From Amycolatopsis lurida (GTDB lineage Bacteria > Actinomycetota > Actinomycetes > Mycobacteriales > Pseudonocardiaceae): a DNA stretch of 64,000 nucleotides. The translations under genes were made by a program, and so were the position numbers. The first letter of the stretch is position 1. Every line of letters begins with the position of its first letter. Under the pieces are notes generated by a model, which did no database searches, had not been told where the DNA came from, and was given only the letters and a program-made list of their open reading frames with translations. This document shows, piece after piece, positions 1 through 8,082 of this stretch. The stretch is taken from positions 3,937,501 through 4,001,500 of the forward strand of contig NZ_FNTA01000004.1 in NCBI RefSeq assembly GCF_900105055.1. Reading direction: 5' to 3'.

Positions 1-514
1 ATTGGCGGGTGCGGTTGATCAGCGATAGCGACGTGTCGGCGATGATGCCGAGATCGCCGCCGGTGTGCGCTTGCGCCGAGGTGATCAGCCCGCGGGCGAT
101 GGTGTTCTGATCGCCGCTGAACGTCAGCCTCATCTCGGCGATGTCGTAGGCGGGCGCTACCGGGAGCGTCAGCAGCGGCAGAACCTTGCGGTGATCGAAA
201 AATGTCCACCAGTCACCACACCCGATCTCGACCGTGCGTGAGGTCGAGTTGTAACGGCGGGTCCAGATGATGCCGCCCCACATGACCTTGTCGTCGCGGT
301 AGACGTAGAGGCACCGACGGCCGGGCATGGTCAGGTCGTAGGGATCCTTCACCTTGCGGAACGGGTTCGTTCGCGACTCGACCGAGAACGCTCCGCGGGC
401 CGCCCCGGAATCGTTGAGACGCTTGGAATACTCCACATTGGACAACGGCAGTTCGGCGAGCGGGGCGTTGGTCAACAGGTCGTGCACCATGTAGGTGTAG
501 ATCGGCGCCGCCAT
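1..514 (-). CDS. Minor tail protein, partial (C-terminus beyond window edge)
   Basis: The first 171 residues read MAAPIYTYMVHDLLTNAPLA and continue open to position 1. It is last in the visible tail operon, after tape measure, distal tail protein and the broken tail protein. Its ATG at 514 shares one base with the TGA of the upstream frame (TGATG), so it is translationally coupled. A Trp/Tyr-rich stretch (WGGIIWTRRY) and the position suggest a Gp37-like baseplate-hub or siphovirus minor tail protein at the tail tip. No catalytic motif is visible in the part present. The tail assignment is firm by context; the exact component is inferred. Confidence 0.75.
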   Translation of the reverse strand, partial: MAAPIYTYMVHDLLTNAPLAELPLSNVEYSKRLNDSGAARGAFSVESRTNPFRKVKDPYDLTMPGRRCLYVYRDDKVMWGGIIWTRRYNSTSRTVEIGCGDWWTFFDHRKVLPLLTLPVAPAYDIAEMRLTFSGDQNTIARGLITSAQAHTGGDLGIIADTSLSLINRTRQ

Positions 515-990
515 CAGGGCCCCACGTCGTCGACGGTGAGCAACCACGAGTGGTTCGATGCGTCCGCCGGGATATTCACCGTGCCCGCCCCCGCGCGGCC
601 AGTGAACGCAATGGTGTGGACACCGGTCGTGCTTGCGACGAATTCGCCCTCGATCGACACCGAGCTGTTGTCTCCTACGGATCCGCGGGACAGGTTCGGT
701 GCTGCCTGCCCGCCCGGGATCAGGGTTCCGCCCGCACCGACCGTGGTCCCCACGACTTGCTCGAGCCGGAAAAATCCATTGGTGCCCACTGAGGTCGCAT
801 TGGCGACGCACGTCATGCGAGCCCGGTAGCGGCGGCCACTGACCAGCGAGGGCTGCAGCCACGCGCCCGCCGATTCGCTGGTACCGAAAGACATGGCCGA
901 TCCAGTTGCGCCGGACGCGGCCGAGGCAATCCGCCCCACCGGGCCGCGGTGGTAGGTCGTCCACGCGGAACCGGTCCACCTGTAGAGCAT
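514..990 (-). CDS. Tail protein, C-terminal fragment downstream of in-frame stop
   Basis: This 158-residue frame begins MLYRWTGSAWTTYHRG and lies in exactly the same reading frame as the tail protein ending at 1015. Only the TAA at 1015-1017 and eight codons (LAFLTTDA) separate them. The joined text PYAG-stop-LAFLTTDAMLYRWTGSAW looks like one continuous fibre motif, so this is probably the C-terminal half of a 412-residue tail protein. It may be made separately from ATG 990, but I see no good ribosome binding site there. The rest is Gly/Ser/Thr-rich beta-structure, as expected of a receptor-binding or tail-appendage domain. A genuinely separate small tail protein is possible but less likely. 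Confidence 0.6.
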   Translation of the reverse strand: MLYRWTGSAWTTYHRGPVGRIASAASGATGSAMSFGTSESAGAWLQPSLVSGRRYRARMTCVANATSVGTNGFFRLEQVVGTTVGAGGTLIPGGQAAPNLSRGSVGDNSSVSIEGEFVASTTGVHTIAFTGRAGAGTVNIPADASNHSWLLTVDDVGP

Positions 991-1014
991 GGCGTCGGTG
1001 GTGAGGAACGCGAG

Positions 1015-1752
1015 TTATCCCGCGTAGGGGTCGGTGATGTCGGAGAGAGCACCGGTGGTCACGGTGCCTTGGCACTGCCATGTGCCCGACGTCGAGTTGT
1101 AGACCTCGGTCCAGCCCTTGTCGCGCCGGTAGATCGTGAGCCCCGGAACGGCCGGCAGTGCGGCACGTTCGGTCACCGATGCGACCGGGACGACACCTCC
1201 GAGCGCGACGATGCGAGGCGGCCGCAAGTCGTCGAGCATCGCGGCGGTGACCGTGGTTGCTCCGGCGGCGATCCGGATCCGCGCCAACGGCAGGTAGTCG
1301 GGGTAGAGCCCGCCGGCCGTCGGGTCGGGGTCGACCGGGCTGCCGCCCGGCGTTCCCTTGACCCGCAGCACCGTGAACGCGGTCGACCCGTCGGCGTAGT
1401 AGGTGTCGGTCTGCCGGGCGATGATCAGGTCACGCCTGGCGTTGGACGGGTCGGCCGGGTCGGTGCCGAGGACGTTGAGCATCTTGTCGGCGTCGAGCGT
1501 CGCGATGTACGGGCCCATGCCGCGGGTAGCCGGTACGGCTGCCTGAAACGCGGACACCCGGACGTTGACGTCGGGGGTCGGCGAGGTCGCGGCGACCAGC
1601 CCCGGCGAACCGGCGCCGTTGATGATCCCGATGCTTTTCGCGGTCGCGGTCGCGCCGGGCTGCAGGAGCGCGCCGATCGCCACGCGGGAATCCTCGGCGT
1701 CGAGGACGCGGGTAGCGCCGTTCATGGTCGCCCAGCTATCGCGTTCAGCCAC
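1015..1752 (-). CDS. Minor tail / baseplate protein, N-terminal fragment (truncated by TAA)
   Basis: A 245-residue protein starting at GTG 1752, with a GGAGG site about 7 bases upstream. Residues 1-175 resemble actinophage upper-baseplate or minor tail proteins that pass from a tail-tip domain into a fibre. The C-terminus (KGWTEVYNSTSGTWQCQG) is a typical fibre repeat of the 'W-T-E-V-Y-N' kind. The frame ends at TAA 1015-1017 and reopens at once in phase, which suggests a C-to-T change of a CAA glutamine codon. It follows the distal tail protein by 15 bases in one operon. Function is inferred from position. Confidence 0.65.
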   Translation of the reverse strand: MAERDSWATMNGATRVLDAEDSRVAIGALLQPGATATAKSIGIINGAGSPGLVAATSPTPDVNVRVSAFQAAVPATRGMGPYIATLDADKMLNVLGTDPADPSNARRDLIIARQTDTYYADGSTAFTVLRVKGTPGGSPVDPDPTAGGLYPDYLPLARIRIAAGATTVTAAMLDDLRPPRIVALGGVVPVASVTERAALPAVPGLTIYRRDKGWTEVYNSTSGTWQCQGTVTTGALSDITDPYAG

Positions 1753-1767
1753 GGGAAATCCTCCGTC

Positions 1768-2655
1768 TCATTGGTAGGCGTCGCGCCAGTAGGCGCGGAG
1801 TTCGGCGGCCGGGTCGTAGGCGGCGCCGGTGAACTGGATCCGGGTCGGCTCGCCGGGCTCGAGCGGTGTCCACTGCGCGACGAACAGTCGTTGCCGCACG
1901 CTCACGCCGTGGATCTCGACGGTGCGGGTACCGGGCGCGGTGTCGATCCGCAGTGTCTGCCCGGCGAGGACGGTCCACGCGGGATCGAACATCAGGACGC
2001 GGCCGCCGTAGATGATCTGTGGTCCGGGCGCCGGGCCGGTGATCTCGAACACGGGCCACGTGGGGACATGCCCGGCGTTGGTGGCGATCGCCTGCCCGCC
2101 GGTGGTGCCGAGGCCGAAGTCGAGCCCGCCCCCGCCGAAGTCCAGTCCGCCCCCGCCGAAGTCCAGTCCGCCCCCGGCAGGCACCGCTAGCCGGGTGCTG
2201 ACCGTCTTCTCGGCCACGCTGTACAACCGCGGGTCGTTGGCCTCCCACGAGACCGCTCCGGCGACGTAGCCGACATTGGCATACATGAGGTCGGTCGGGA
2301 TCGCCCGGCGCTTGACGCGCGCGTTCACGAGCACGCGCAGCCCGTCGAGCTGGATCACGAGCGGTTCGTTGTCCGGGTTCTCGCCCGGTGCGGTGATCCG
2401 GCGCAGCGTGTCCAGCGCGGCCGGCAGTCCGGGGTGGTCGCCGCGGTAGATCCATTCCCACACGACCTCGCGGTCGGTCGAGAGCAGCTGACCGAGGTAG
2501 CTCCCGTGGTAGCCGGGCAGCGCGGTGTTTCCGCCGCGCTGCCCTGGCAGGTCCCACACCCCGGCGATCCGGGTGGTGCCGAACACGGTGTCGCTGCCGA
2601 GCAGGGTGTCGCGCCACTCGACCTGTCCGTCGAGGGTCACCAGCTCGCCCGCCAT
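1768..2655 (-). CDS. Distal tail protein (Dit-like)
   Basis: A 295-residue protein directly after the tape measure, the usual place of the siphovirus distal tail (Dit) protein that forms the hub between tube and baseplate. The N-terminus (LDGQVEWRDTLLG) and the central E/V-W-x-W strand pattern fit phage_tail-family proteins. Residues about 159-179 contain three tandem copies of GGGLDFG from a 21-base repeat, forming a flexible linker between the ring domain and a C-terminal beta domain. Its ATG at 2655 overlaps the TGA of the tape-measure gene by one base. Confidence 0.8.
   Translation of the reverse strand: MAGELVTLDGQVEWRDTLLGSDTVFGTTRIAGVWDLPGQRGGNTALPGYHGSYLGQLLSTDREVVWEWIYRGDHPGLPAALDTLRRITAPGENPDNEPLVIQLDGLRVLVNARVKRRAIPTDLMYANVGYVAGAVSWEANDPRLYSVAEKTVSTRLAVPAGGGLDFGGGGLDFGGGGLDFGLGTTGGQAIATNAGHVPTWPVFEITGPAPGPQIIYGGRVLMFDPAWTVLAGQTLRIDTAPGTRTVEIHGVSVRQRLFVAQWTPLEPGEPTRIQFTGAAYDPAAELRAYWRDAYQ
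2109..2180 (-). repeat. Three-copy 21-bp coding tandem repeat in distal tail gene
   Basis: Three consecutive near-identical 21-base units (plus-strand unit begins ccgaagtccagtccgccccc) encode three GGGLDFG heptads within the distal tail protein. The copies differ mainly by a single G/C change, which indicates recent slippage or unequal recombination. The copy number could vary between related phages. Confidence 0.85.
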
Positions 2656-4805
2656 CAGTAACCCCCGCTCTTGGAAAACCAGTCGAGATCTGCCGCGACC
2701 TCGCCGGGCGAGGCGTTCGCGGGCGGGTGGTAGTTCTCGATGTGGACCAGCGACCGGCCGCCGGATCCGCCGGCGGCCGCGGCCGCGCCGGGCGGCCCGC
2801 CACCGGCCGGGCCGTACCCGGCGCCGAGCGTTCCGCCGAGACCGCCCGCACTGGCGGCGATCGACGGGCCGATGCCGCGCACGAACCCCTGCACCAAACC
2901 GAAGTTTTCGACCAACGATTCGTGAAAGCCGCGCATGATCGCCTCCGCAGCGGGCTGCAGAAGTGTCCGGTCATACGACAACGGGCCCTTGTGTGCGGCG
3001 ATCCAATCGGCGATGCCGCTCACGAAATCGGTGACACCGCCCCACGCGTTTTTGAGGCCACGTAGGAAACCGTCGATGATCGCGCGTCCGGCGCGGACCA
3101 GTAGCCCGCCGAGATCGCCGAGCGCGTCGAGGATCCGGCCGGGGATACCGGCCACAAAGGACACTGCTTCATCCCATCGGGTGCGGATCCAGCGTGTGAC
3201 CTCGCCGAACCACCCCGCGATCTTGCCCGGCAGGCTGCCAAACCAGCCGATCGCCGCGGCGATCCCGTCGATGGCGCGGGCCGTCGCGTTCTTCACCCAT
3301 TCCCAGGCACCGCCGAAGACGTCGACGATGAAGTTGATCACGGCGCCGAGCAGCTGGAAGGTGAACGTGTGGAACTGGATCAGGTGTGTCACCAGGAACG
3401 TGAACGCGGGCGCCAAGATGTTGACCAGGAAACCCGCGAGGTCGGCGACCAGCACGATGAGCGGCGTCAACGCGACCGCGAGTTCGACGATCGGCGGCAG
3501 AAGCCCCACCAGCGGCGGTAGCAGCTGGACGAACGCGCCGATGAGCGCGCCGAGCACGGGCGAGATCGCTTGCAGGATCTGAAGAATCGCGCCGCCGAGG
3601 GTGGACGCGAGCTGACCGAGGGTCGGCAGTAGCGGCACGATCGCGGCGGCGAGCTGCCGCAGCGTGTCGGCCGCGAACTGCGAGATCAGGGTCGCGATCT
3701 GCGAGACGATCGGGACCAGCTGCACCAGGATCGGCGCGAGCGCGGTAGCGAACTGCGCGGCGATCTCGGCGATGGCGGGGACCAGCGGCAGGACGGGCGA
3801 CAGCAGCGACAGCAGCGCGGGCACCAGCGGGGTGACCGCCTGCAGAACCTGCGTGAGCGCCGGGATCAGCGATCCGGTGAGCAGCCCGCCGAGCTGCGAA
3901 AAGATCTCGGTCACGGCCGGTCCAGCCGCGGCGAACAGCCCGACCAGCGCGTCGGCGAGCGGCCCGAGGGCGGTCGCGACCTGCACGAAAATCGGGCCCA
4001 TACTCTGGATCACCGGGATCAGCGCACCCGCTAGACCGTCCACAAGCGACGTGATCACGGGCAGCAGCGCGGCGAGGATCGGGCCTCCCGCTTGGGCGAG
4101 CGTGGCGAGAACCGTGCCGACCAGGCCGAGGATCTCGCCGAGCGCGGGCCCCAGTGCGGAGAACGCCTGACCGACCGCCGTAGCCGCCGGGGCGAGGTTG
4201 GCCGCGAACTGGCCCACACCAGCACCAAGCGAGGTGAGGAAGTTCGCCAATCCGTCGAACACCGGTCCGGCCGCGGTGATCGCGGTCAGCAGTCCCGGCA
4301 TGGCCTGTGACGCGAAACCGGTGATTCCGTCAGTGAGGGTGGTCAGGTACGGGCCGACCGCCGAGAACGCCTGACCGATCGACGGCGCGAGTTCGTCGAA
4401 CGTCGCTCGCAGCTGCCCAGCGATCTGCGCGAAGTACGGCACCAGCGGCGCCGCAAGGCTGGTCAGCTGTTCCTTGACGTGCGAGCCGAGCGAGCTGAAC
4501 GCTTGCGCCACAACGGCGTTCTCTTTGAGCACCAGGGCGCCGAGACCGGCGAACGCGAGCGGTACCGCGGCGAGCGCGCCACCGGCCACCAGCGCACTCG
4601 CCGAGGCGACCGCCCCGAAAGTAACGAACGTCTTGGTGAGACCGAGGATGCTCTGCGCGTTGCTCTGCGCCATGCCCGCGGTGTATTCGCCCGCGGATCG
4701 CATCACCCCAGCCGTGACGAGTGCCTCGCGCCGGATTTCCCGGAACACGGACGACACGCCGTCACGGCCGAGGATGTCAAACAGTAGGGACGTATCGGAG
4801 GCCAT
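2655..4805 (-). CDS. Tape measure protein
   Basis: At 716 residues this is the largest gene of the tail module and lies between the tail-assembly chaperones and the distal tail protein. It is rich in Ala/Leu/Gly with long hydrophobic helices (roughly residues 55-115 and 180-470, with repeated IxxLLPxLLPxL patterns). A Trp-containing segment near 500-560 is followed by a Gly/Ala-rich tail. Tape measures set tail length at about 0.15 nm per residue, which would give a tail of roughly 100 nm. ATG 4805 is preceded by AAGAGGGGG. No lysozyme or peptidase motif was seen. Confidence 0.93.
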   Translation of the reverse strand: MASDTSLLFDILGRDGVSSVFREIRREALVTAGVMRSAGEYTAGMAQSNAQSILGLTKTFVTFGAVASASALVAGGALAAVPLAFAGLGALVLKENAVVAQAFSSLGSHVKEQLTSLAAPLVPYFAQIAGQLRATFDELAPSIGQAFSAVGPYLTTLTDGITGFASQAMPGLLTAITAAGPVFDGLANFLTSLGAGVGQFAANLAPAATAVGQAFSALGPALGEILGLVGTVLATLAQAGGPILAALLPVITSLVDGLAGALIPVIQSMGPIFVQVATALGPLADALVGLFAAAGPAVTEIFSQLGGLLTGSLIPALTQVLQAVTPLVPALLSLLSPVLPLVPAIAEIAAQFATALAPILVQLVPIVSQIATLISQFAADTLRQLAAAIVPLLPTLGQLASTLGGAILQILQAISPVLGALIGAFVQLLPPLVGLLPPIVELAVALTPLIVLVADLAGFLVNILAPAFTFLVTHLIQFHTFTFQLLGAVINFIVDVFGGAWEWVKNATARAIDGIAAAIGWFGSLPGKIAGWFGEVTRWIRTRWDEAVSFVAGIPGRILDALGDLGGLLVRAGRAIIDGFLRGLKNAWGGVTDFVSGIADWIAAHKGPLSYDRTLLQPAAEAIMRGFHESLVENFGLVQGFVRGIGPSIAASAGGLGGTLGAGYGPAGGGPPGAAAAAGGSGGRSLVHIENYHPPANASPGEVAADLDWFSKSGGY

Positions 4806-4820
4806 GACACCCCCTCTTCA

Positions 4821-5392
4821 CTATGAAGTTTTTTGTTGTGCCTCAATGATTTGATCGATGTACGCACATGCCGCGTGGAACTGCGAGACCGTCAGTAGCC
4901 CGAGTTCCCACGGGCGGATGTGCAGCACCTCGGCGAGTTTCAGGCAGTACTTGCGGGCTTTTTCTTCGATGGCGCTTTTCCCGCCGGGGCGGGCACCTCG
5001 TCGTCCTGGCCCTCGCCGTCGGCGCTGCTGCGCAGCTGCGCCTCGAGCGCGGCGACCGCGGCGCGCCGCTTGTCCTCCGGGACACCGGTCGCGGTCTGCG
5101 CGGCGGCGTGCAGCTTCTCCAGCAGCTCACGGCCGAGGATGACCTCGACCTCGCCCGCCCGGAAATCCACGTCGTCATAGCGCAGCTCCTTGTGCGCCTG
5201 CCGCAGCACATGCCACAGCGCTACCCGCTTCGCGCGGATGGATCCGGACATGAGCGCCTGCTGCAGTTCGTCGAGGGATCCCTCGAACTTGCGCTCGAGG
5301 TCCTCGGCCGCGGCGACCCGCAGGTCGTCCGGGTCGAAGTCGTACCGCTGTGCCTCGCCGCCATCGGGGCTGTAGGCGATGACAAAACGCAT
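4821..5392 (-). CDS. Tail assembly chaperone gpGT fusion, made by -1 frameshift
   Basis: Translation starts at ATG 5392 in the gpG frame and can slip -1 on GGGAAAA (4982 to 4976), read G-GGA-AAA in the zero frame, a canonical X-XXY-YYZ heptamer. After the slip the frame stays open (SAIEEKARKYCLKLAEVLH...) to TAG 4823-4821. The product is about 190 residues and its end contains RPWELGLLTVSQFHAACAYI. The RPWE/L..F motif is characteristic of the T-domain of siphovirus tail chaperones. The two products bind the tape measure and recruit tail-tube subunits during assembly. The stop lies 15 bases before the tape-measure ATG. The coordinates describe the shifted product. Confidence 0.85.
4940..5392 (-). 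CDS. Tail assembly chaperone gpG (unshifted product)
   Basis: The zero-frame product of the same gene is 150 residues (MRFVIAYSPDGGEAQRYDFD...) and ends in the Lys/Pro-rich tail KAPSKKKPASTA. It is acidic and helical in the middle, typical of gpG proteins that coat the tape measure before tube polymerisation. It starts six bases after the stop of the 5398-5889 gene. Most ribosomes would make this form, with a minority shifting to gpGT. The family is assigned from position and the slip site; sequence identity to lambda gpG is not expected to be high. Confidence 0.85.
   Translation of the reverse strand: MRFVIAYSPDGGEAQRYDFDPDDLRVAAAEDLERKFEGSLDELQQALMSGSIRAKRVALWHVLRQAHKELRYDDVDFRAGEVEVILGRELLEKLHAAAQTATGVPEDKRRAAVAALEAQLRSSADGEGQDDEVPAPAGKAPSKKKPASTA
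4976..4982 (-). promoter_or_regulatory. Programmed -1 frameshift site GGGAAAA
   Basis: On the minus strand the heptamer GGGAAAA lies in the correct register (G GGA AAA) 12 codons before the zero-frame TGA at 4942-4940. Frame -1 is open from here to a conserved-looking T-domain. It is the only good X-XXY-YYZ candidate in the overlap. No convincing downstream pseudoknot was identified by eye. Confidence 0.85.
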
Positions 5393-5397
5393 GGGGT

Positions 5398-5889
5398 TCA
5401 CACCTTTCGGGAGAGGCGACGCGCGGTGGCTTCCATCGCGTCGACCACGCGGCGGCGGGCGTCCATCGCCGCGCCTTGCATGGCGTCGTCGAACCAGTCC
5501 GGTTTGCCGATCTGGTGGGATTCGGTGCCGTGGTTCCAGTTCGGATGCGACCAACCGGCCGCGGAGTTCGTGCGCCGGGGAGCATGGGTGAAGCCCCGGA
5601 GCTTGATGGTCTTGGTGACGGCGCGGGCGCCGGCTGCTTTGCCGGACATCTTCGCGACGACTTGGACTTTCGAGGCGATCGCCGACCGCAGCGATCGGCC
5701 GGGGTGTTTGGTCTGCGACGGCATCGACCGGATGGCGGCGCGGGCCTGCTGCCGGGCGGGTTGCAGCGCGGTGCGCAGGTTTCGCGCGAGATCCTTCCGT
5801 AGCTGCTTGCCGTCCTCTTCGGTGCGCAGGGCCCGCGCGATGTCGCGTAACCGCTTCTCCGGGCCCGACAGGTCGAGGTCGACCGGCAT
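5398..5889 (-). CDS. HK97-gp10-like tail/connector protein
   Basis: A 163-residue, very basic protein (RLRDIARALRTEEDGKQLRK...) starting at ATG 5889 immediately after the TAG of the preceding tail-tube-like gene. Long N-terminal helices followed by a small C-terminal domain, with no Cys pairs, resemble HK97 gp10-type head-tail or tail-completion proteins. Those more often precede the tail-tube gene; here it lies between the second tube-like protein and the chaperones. Assignment is by size, charge and module position only. Confidence 0.55.
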   Translation of the reverse strand: MPVDLDLSGPEKRLRDIARALRTEEDGKQLRKDLARNLRTALQPARQQARAAIRSMPSQTKHPGRSLRSAIASKVQVVAKMSGKAAGARAVTKTIKLRGFTHAPRRTNSAAGWSHPNWNHGTESHQIGKPDWFDDAMQGAAMDARRRVVDAMEATARRLSRKV

Positions 5890-6300
5890 CTACGACACCG
5901 TGCGGGAGACCTGCCCGGACGTCGGCCACTCGACGTCGACCTCGGCGATGGATCCGACCTGACCGGCGATCGGCGCCCACTTTTTCATGAGCACGGTTCC
6001 GGTGTACTTCGGGTTGTTGGGCCCGACCGCGGCGTCGGACAGCCGCACCTCGAACGGCACGTTGTTGCCCAGCAGGGGCCACATGGTCGCGTCGAGTTCG
6101 CCGGCGGCGATGTCCTGTTTGAACGTCGCCGACAAGCTGCCTTCCTTGATTCCGCCGAGTACCTCTTTCCAGCCCAGCGACCGGAACGTCGTTGCGTCCT
6201 CGTCGGACACCTCGACACTGAGTTCGATTTTGCTCGAGTGTTCCGACACGTCGACCGCGTTGATGGACAGGTACGACGCGAGCAGCACCATGTGCGGCAT
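5890..6300 (-). CDS. Tail-tube-like protein, second paralogue
   Basis: A 136-residue protein that clearly shares its N-terminal half with the neighbour at 6321-7055: MPHMVLLASYLSI...SSKIELSVEVSDED...GWKEVLGG against MSHFVLLNCRLFT...SNKLELSAEVSDEE...GWKEVIGG. Both start with a beta-strand and an ELS.EVSDE motif. The C-terminus (WAPIAGQVGSIAEVDVEWPT) is typical of tail-tube or virion-decorating proteins. ATG 6300 has GGAGAAAA upstream. One copy is probably the major tube subunit; which one cannot be told from sequence alone. Confidence 0.7.
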   Translation of the reverse strand: MPHMVLLASYLSINAVDVSEHSSKIELSVEVSDEDATTFRSLGWKEVLGGIKEGSLSATFKQDIAAGELDATMWPLLGNNVPFEVRLSDAAVGPNNPKYTGTVLMKKWAPIAGQVGSIAEVDVEWPTSGQVSRTVS

Positions 6301-6320
6301 GGGGTTTTCTCCTTACAGGG

Positions 6321-7055
6321 TCAGGCGGTGCCGAGGGCAACGACGAACAGGAACGACGGGCCGGTGCCGGTGATAGTCCACTTGGGACGGAACCATGTGT
6401 CGGTGACCGGGCCCGGTGCGCGGGTGATCTGCCCGCCGAGCGCATCGGCGGCCGCGAACGTGGCGACGTCGGTGGGCGAGGCGAACGTGTTGTCGACGTC
6501 AGACTCGATGCCGAGCGTGATGGACGGCGACCCGGTGCCCGCGATCGACAGGACGTGAGCCGAGGCGTAGAGATGCTTACCCGGCGGGACGGCGCCGAGC
6601 TGGATCCCGGAACCGGTGCCGGTCGCGGTGCGGGCGGTGCCGGGCGGGTGCGCGATCTGACCGCGGACCAGCGGCCACGATCCCTTGGCCTCGCCTTCCC
6701 ACGGCGCGACCGCGCCGACCTGGTCGCCGAGCTTGTACTTGCCCGACATCGCCGCGGTGAACCAGGCGAGCGCGCCGAGGTCGGCCCGGTCCGGGCACGC
6801 CGTCCACGGGCCGAGTCCGCCGAGTTCGGTCCACCGGGCGTCGTCGACCCGTCCGGGGTCGCCCGCCTCCCACTGGCCCCCGCCGGACAGTTCGGTCTCG
6901 GCGAGCCCGCCGATGACCTCTTTCCAGCCCCCGCTACCGAAGTTCGTCCGTTCCTCGTCGGACACCTCGGCGGACAGCTCGAGCTTGTTCGAGGATCCGG
7001 TGAGGTCGGCGCCGCCGGTGAACAATCTGCAGTTGAGCAGCACGAAATGCGACAC
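6321..7055 (-). CDS. Major tail (tube) protein candidate, first paralogue
   Basis: A 244-residue product starting at GTG 7055, two bases after the TGA of the tail-terminator-like gene. Beta-rich, with an N-terminal domain paralogous to the protein at 5890-6300 and an extra C-terminal domain (about residues 110-244, GKHLYASAHVLSIAGTGSP...) that looks like a carbohydrate-binding or Ig-like decoration. Position after the neck genes and before the tape measure fits a major tail protein. Start chosen for operon spacing; an upstream extension would overlap the preceding gene. Confidence 0.72.
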   Translation of the reverse strand: MSHFVLLNCRLFTGGADLTGSSNKLELSAEVSDEERTNFGSGGWKEVIGGLAETELSGGGQWEAGDPGRVDDARWTELGGLGPWTACPDRADLGALAWFTAAMSGKYKLGDQVGAVAPWEGEAKGSWPLVRGQIAHPPGTARTATGTGSGIQLGAVPPGKHLYASAHVLSIAGTGSPSITLGIESDVDNTFASPTDVATFAAADALGGQITRAPGPVTDTWFRPKWTITGTGPSFLFVVALGTA

Positions 7056-7057
7056 GG

Positions 7058-7468
7058 TCAGTTCCCCCGCCCGATGATCAACACGCGCCATTCGGCGCCG
7101 TAGTACTGGTTTCCGTTGTGCTCGTACAGCCCGTAGCCCGAACAGCGCTGTACCCGCACGGCATCGCACGTACCGCCGAGCGACTGGTCGGTCTCGAGCG
7201 CCGTCTTGACCGAGCGCGGTCCGATGCCCACGAGATACCCGTCGAGCTGTTCCTGCCCGGTGCGGTCGGTCGCATGCGACACCAACAGACGACACGTCAG
7301 GTAGACGGTGTCCATGCCGCGGCCGAACGTGGTGTCGTACTCGACCTCGACCTCGGCGACGAACCACGCGGGCGGGCTGATCGCGTCCGGGACGAACGGG
7401 AAACAGCGCAACCCCTCGATCGTGTCGACGGCGGCCGCGGCGGCGGCCTTCACTGCAGCGATATCCAC
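7058..7468 (-). CDS. Tail terminator / head-tail joining protein
   Basis: 136 residues (MDIAAVKAAAAAAVDTIEGL...), the right size and place for the tail terminator that caps the tube and joins it to the head. It has an alpha N-terminus followed by a beta sheet (VAEVEVEYDTTFGRG...). Two Cys residues near 104 and 109 are not arranged as a zinc site. It lies 8 bases after the connector gene. Family call rests on order and length. Confidence 0.65.
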   Translation of the reverse strand: MDIAAVKAAAAAAVDTIEGLRCFPFVPDAISPPAWFVAEVEVEYDTTFGRGMDTVYLTCRLLVSHATDRTGQEQLDGYLVGIGPRSVKTALETDQSLGGTCDAVRVQRCSGYGLYEHNGNQYYGAEWRVLIIGRGN

Positions 7469-7476
7469 CTGTCCCC

Positions 7477-8076
7477 CTACGCGATTCCGGGCCGGATGAA
7501 CGGGGCGATGAGCGCGCCGACGTCCGGGTCGGTGCGGCTAACCCGGATCAGTCCCCACTCGGCAGACCCGGCGATCCCTTCCGGGGAGTCCTTGCGCCGG
7601 TGCAGCCGCGCGGCGAGCAGCAACGTGGCCTGCACGATGTCGTCGGGAACGTCGGGCCATCCCCACACCGCGGTGACCCGCACGCGCGCCATCGGGCCTT
7701 GCGGCCACATGCGGTCGCGCAGCAGCCCGTCGACCGGCCAACCGGGATCCGGGTCGAGCGGGTACGGCTCATAGCCGACCACCGACGTGTAGCCGCCCGC
7801 GGCCGTGCCCGCCTCGACGACCAGCCCGGCGGTGGTCGCGATGTCGTCGAGCATCAGCAGGAATCCCTCAGGGGCGAACAGCGCCCGCCCCTGCACGGGG
7901 AACACCTTCGCGGTGGCGGCGTCGTCGCGGTAGAAGCGGCGGCCGGTCGCCCGGTCGATACCGCGCGAGGCCGACACGAGAACCCGGTTCAACGCGTCGT
8001 CCTCGGCGGTATCGCTCTCCGGGATGTTGAGCGCGTGTTTGAGCGGCGCCAAGGTGGCGTAGTCGGTGACGGCCAT
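7477..8076 (-). CDS. Head-tail connector protein (gp6-like adaptor)
   Basis: 199 residues beginning MAVTDYATLAPLKHALNIPE, followed by DTAEDDALNRVLVSASRGID. The pattern of an N-terminal helix pair with ALN...D..L...L..AS..ID is typical of HK97 gp6 and SPP1 gp15-like adaptor proteins that dock under the portal. The C-terminal half holds VRVTAVWGWPDVPDDIVQA, another common feature of this family (P.DI..A.L.LAARL). It lies between the capsid module and the tail genes. Confidence 0.82.
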   Translation of the reverse strand: MAVTDYATLAPLKHALNIPESDTAEDDALNRVLVSASRGIDRATGRRFYRDDAATAKVFPVQGRALFAPEGFLLMLDDIATTAGLVVEAGTAAGGYTSVVGYEPYPLDPDPGWPVDGLLRDRMWPQGPMARVRVTAVWGWPDVPDDIVQATLLLAARLHRRKDSPEGIAGSAEWGLIRVSRTDPDVGALIAPFIRPGIA

Positions 8077-8082
8077 CGCCGG

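Noticed and set aside
949..2190. Long plus-strand frame (413 codons) and similar long antisense frames at 4868-5962, 8066-10108 and 53219-54750.
   Set aside because: They lie opposite well-supported genes, have Arg/Gly/Pro-rich shadow composition, and no domain or ribosome binding site.
4843..5211. 122-codon frame across the chaperone gene as a separate protein.
   Set aside because: It is a third frame that ends differently; the real T-domain is in the -1 frame reached from GGGAAAA.
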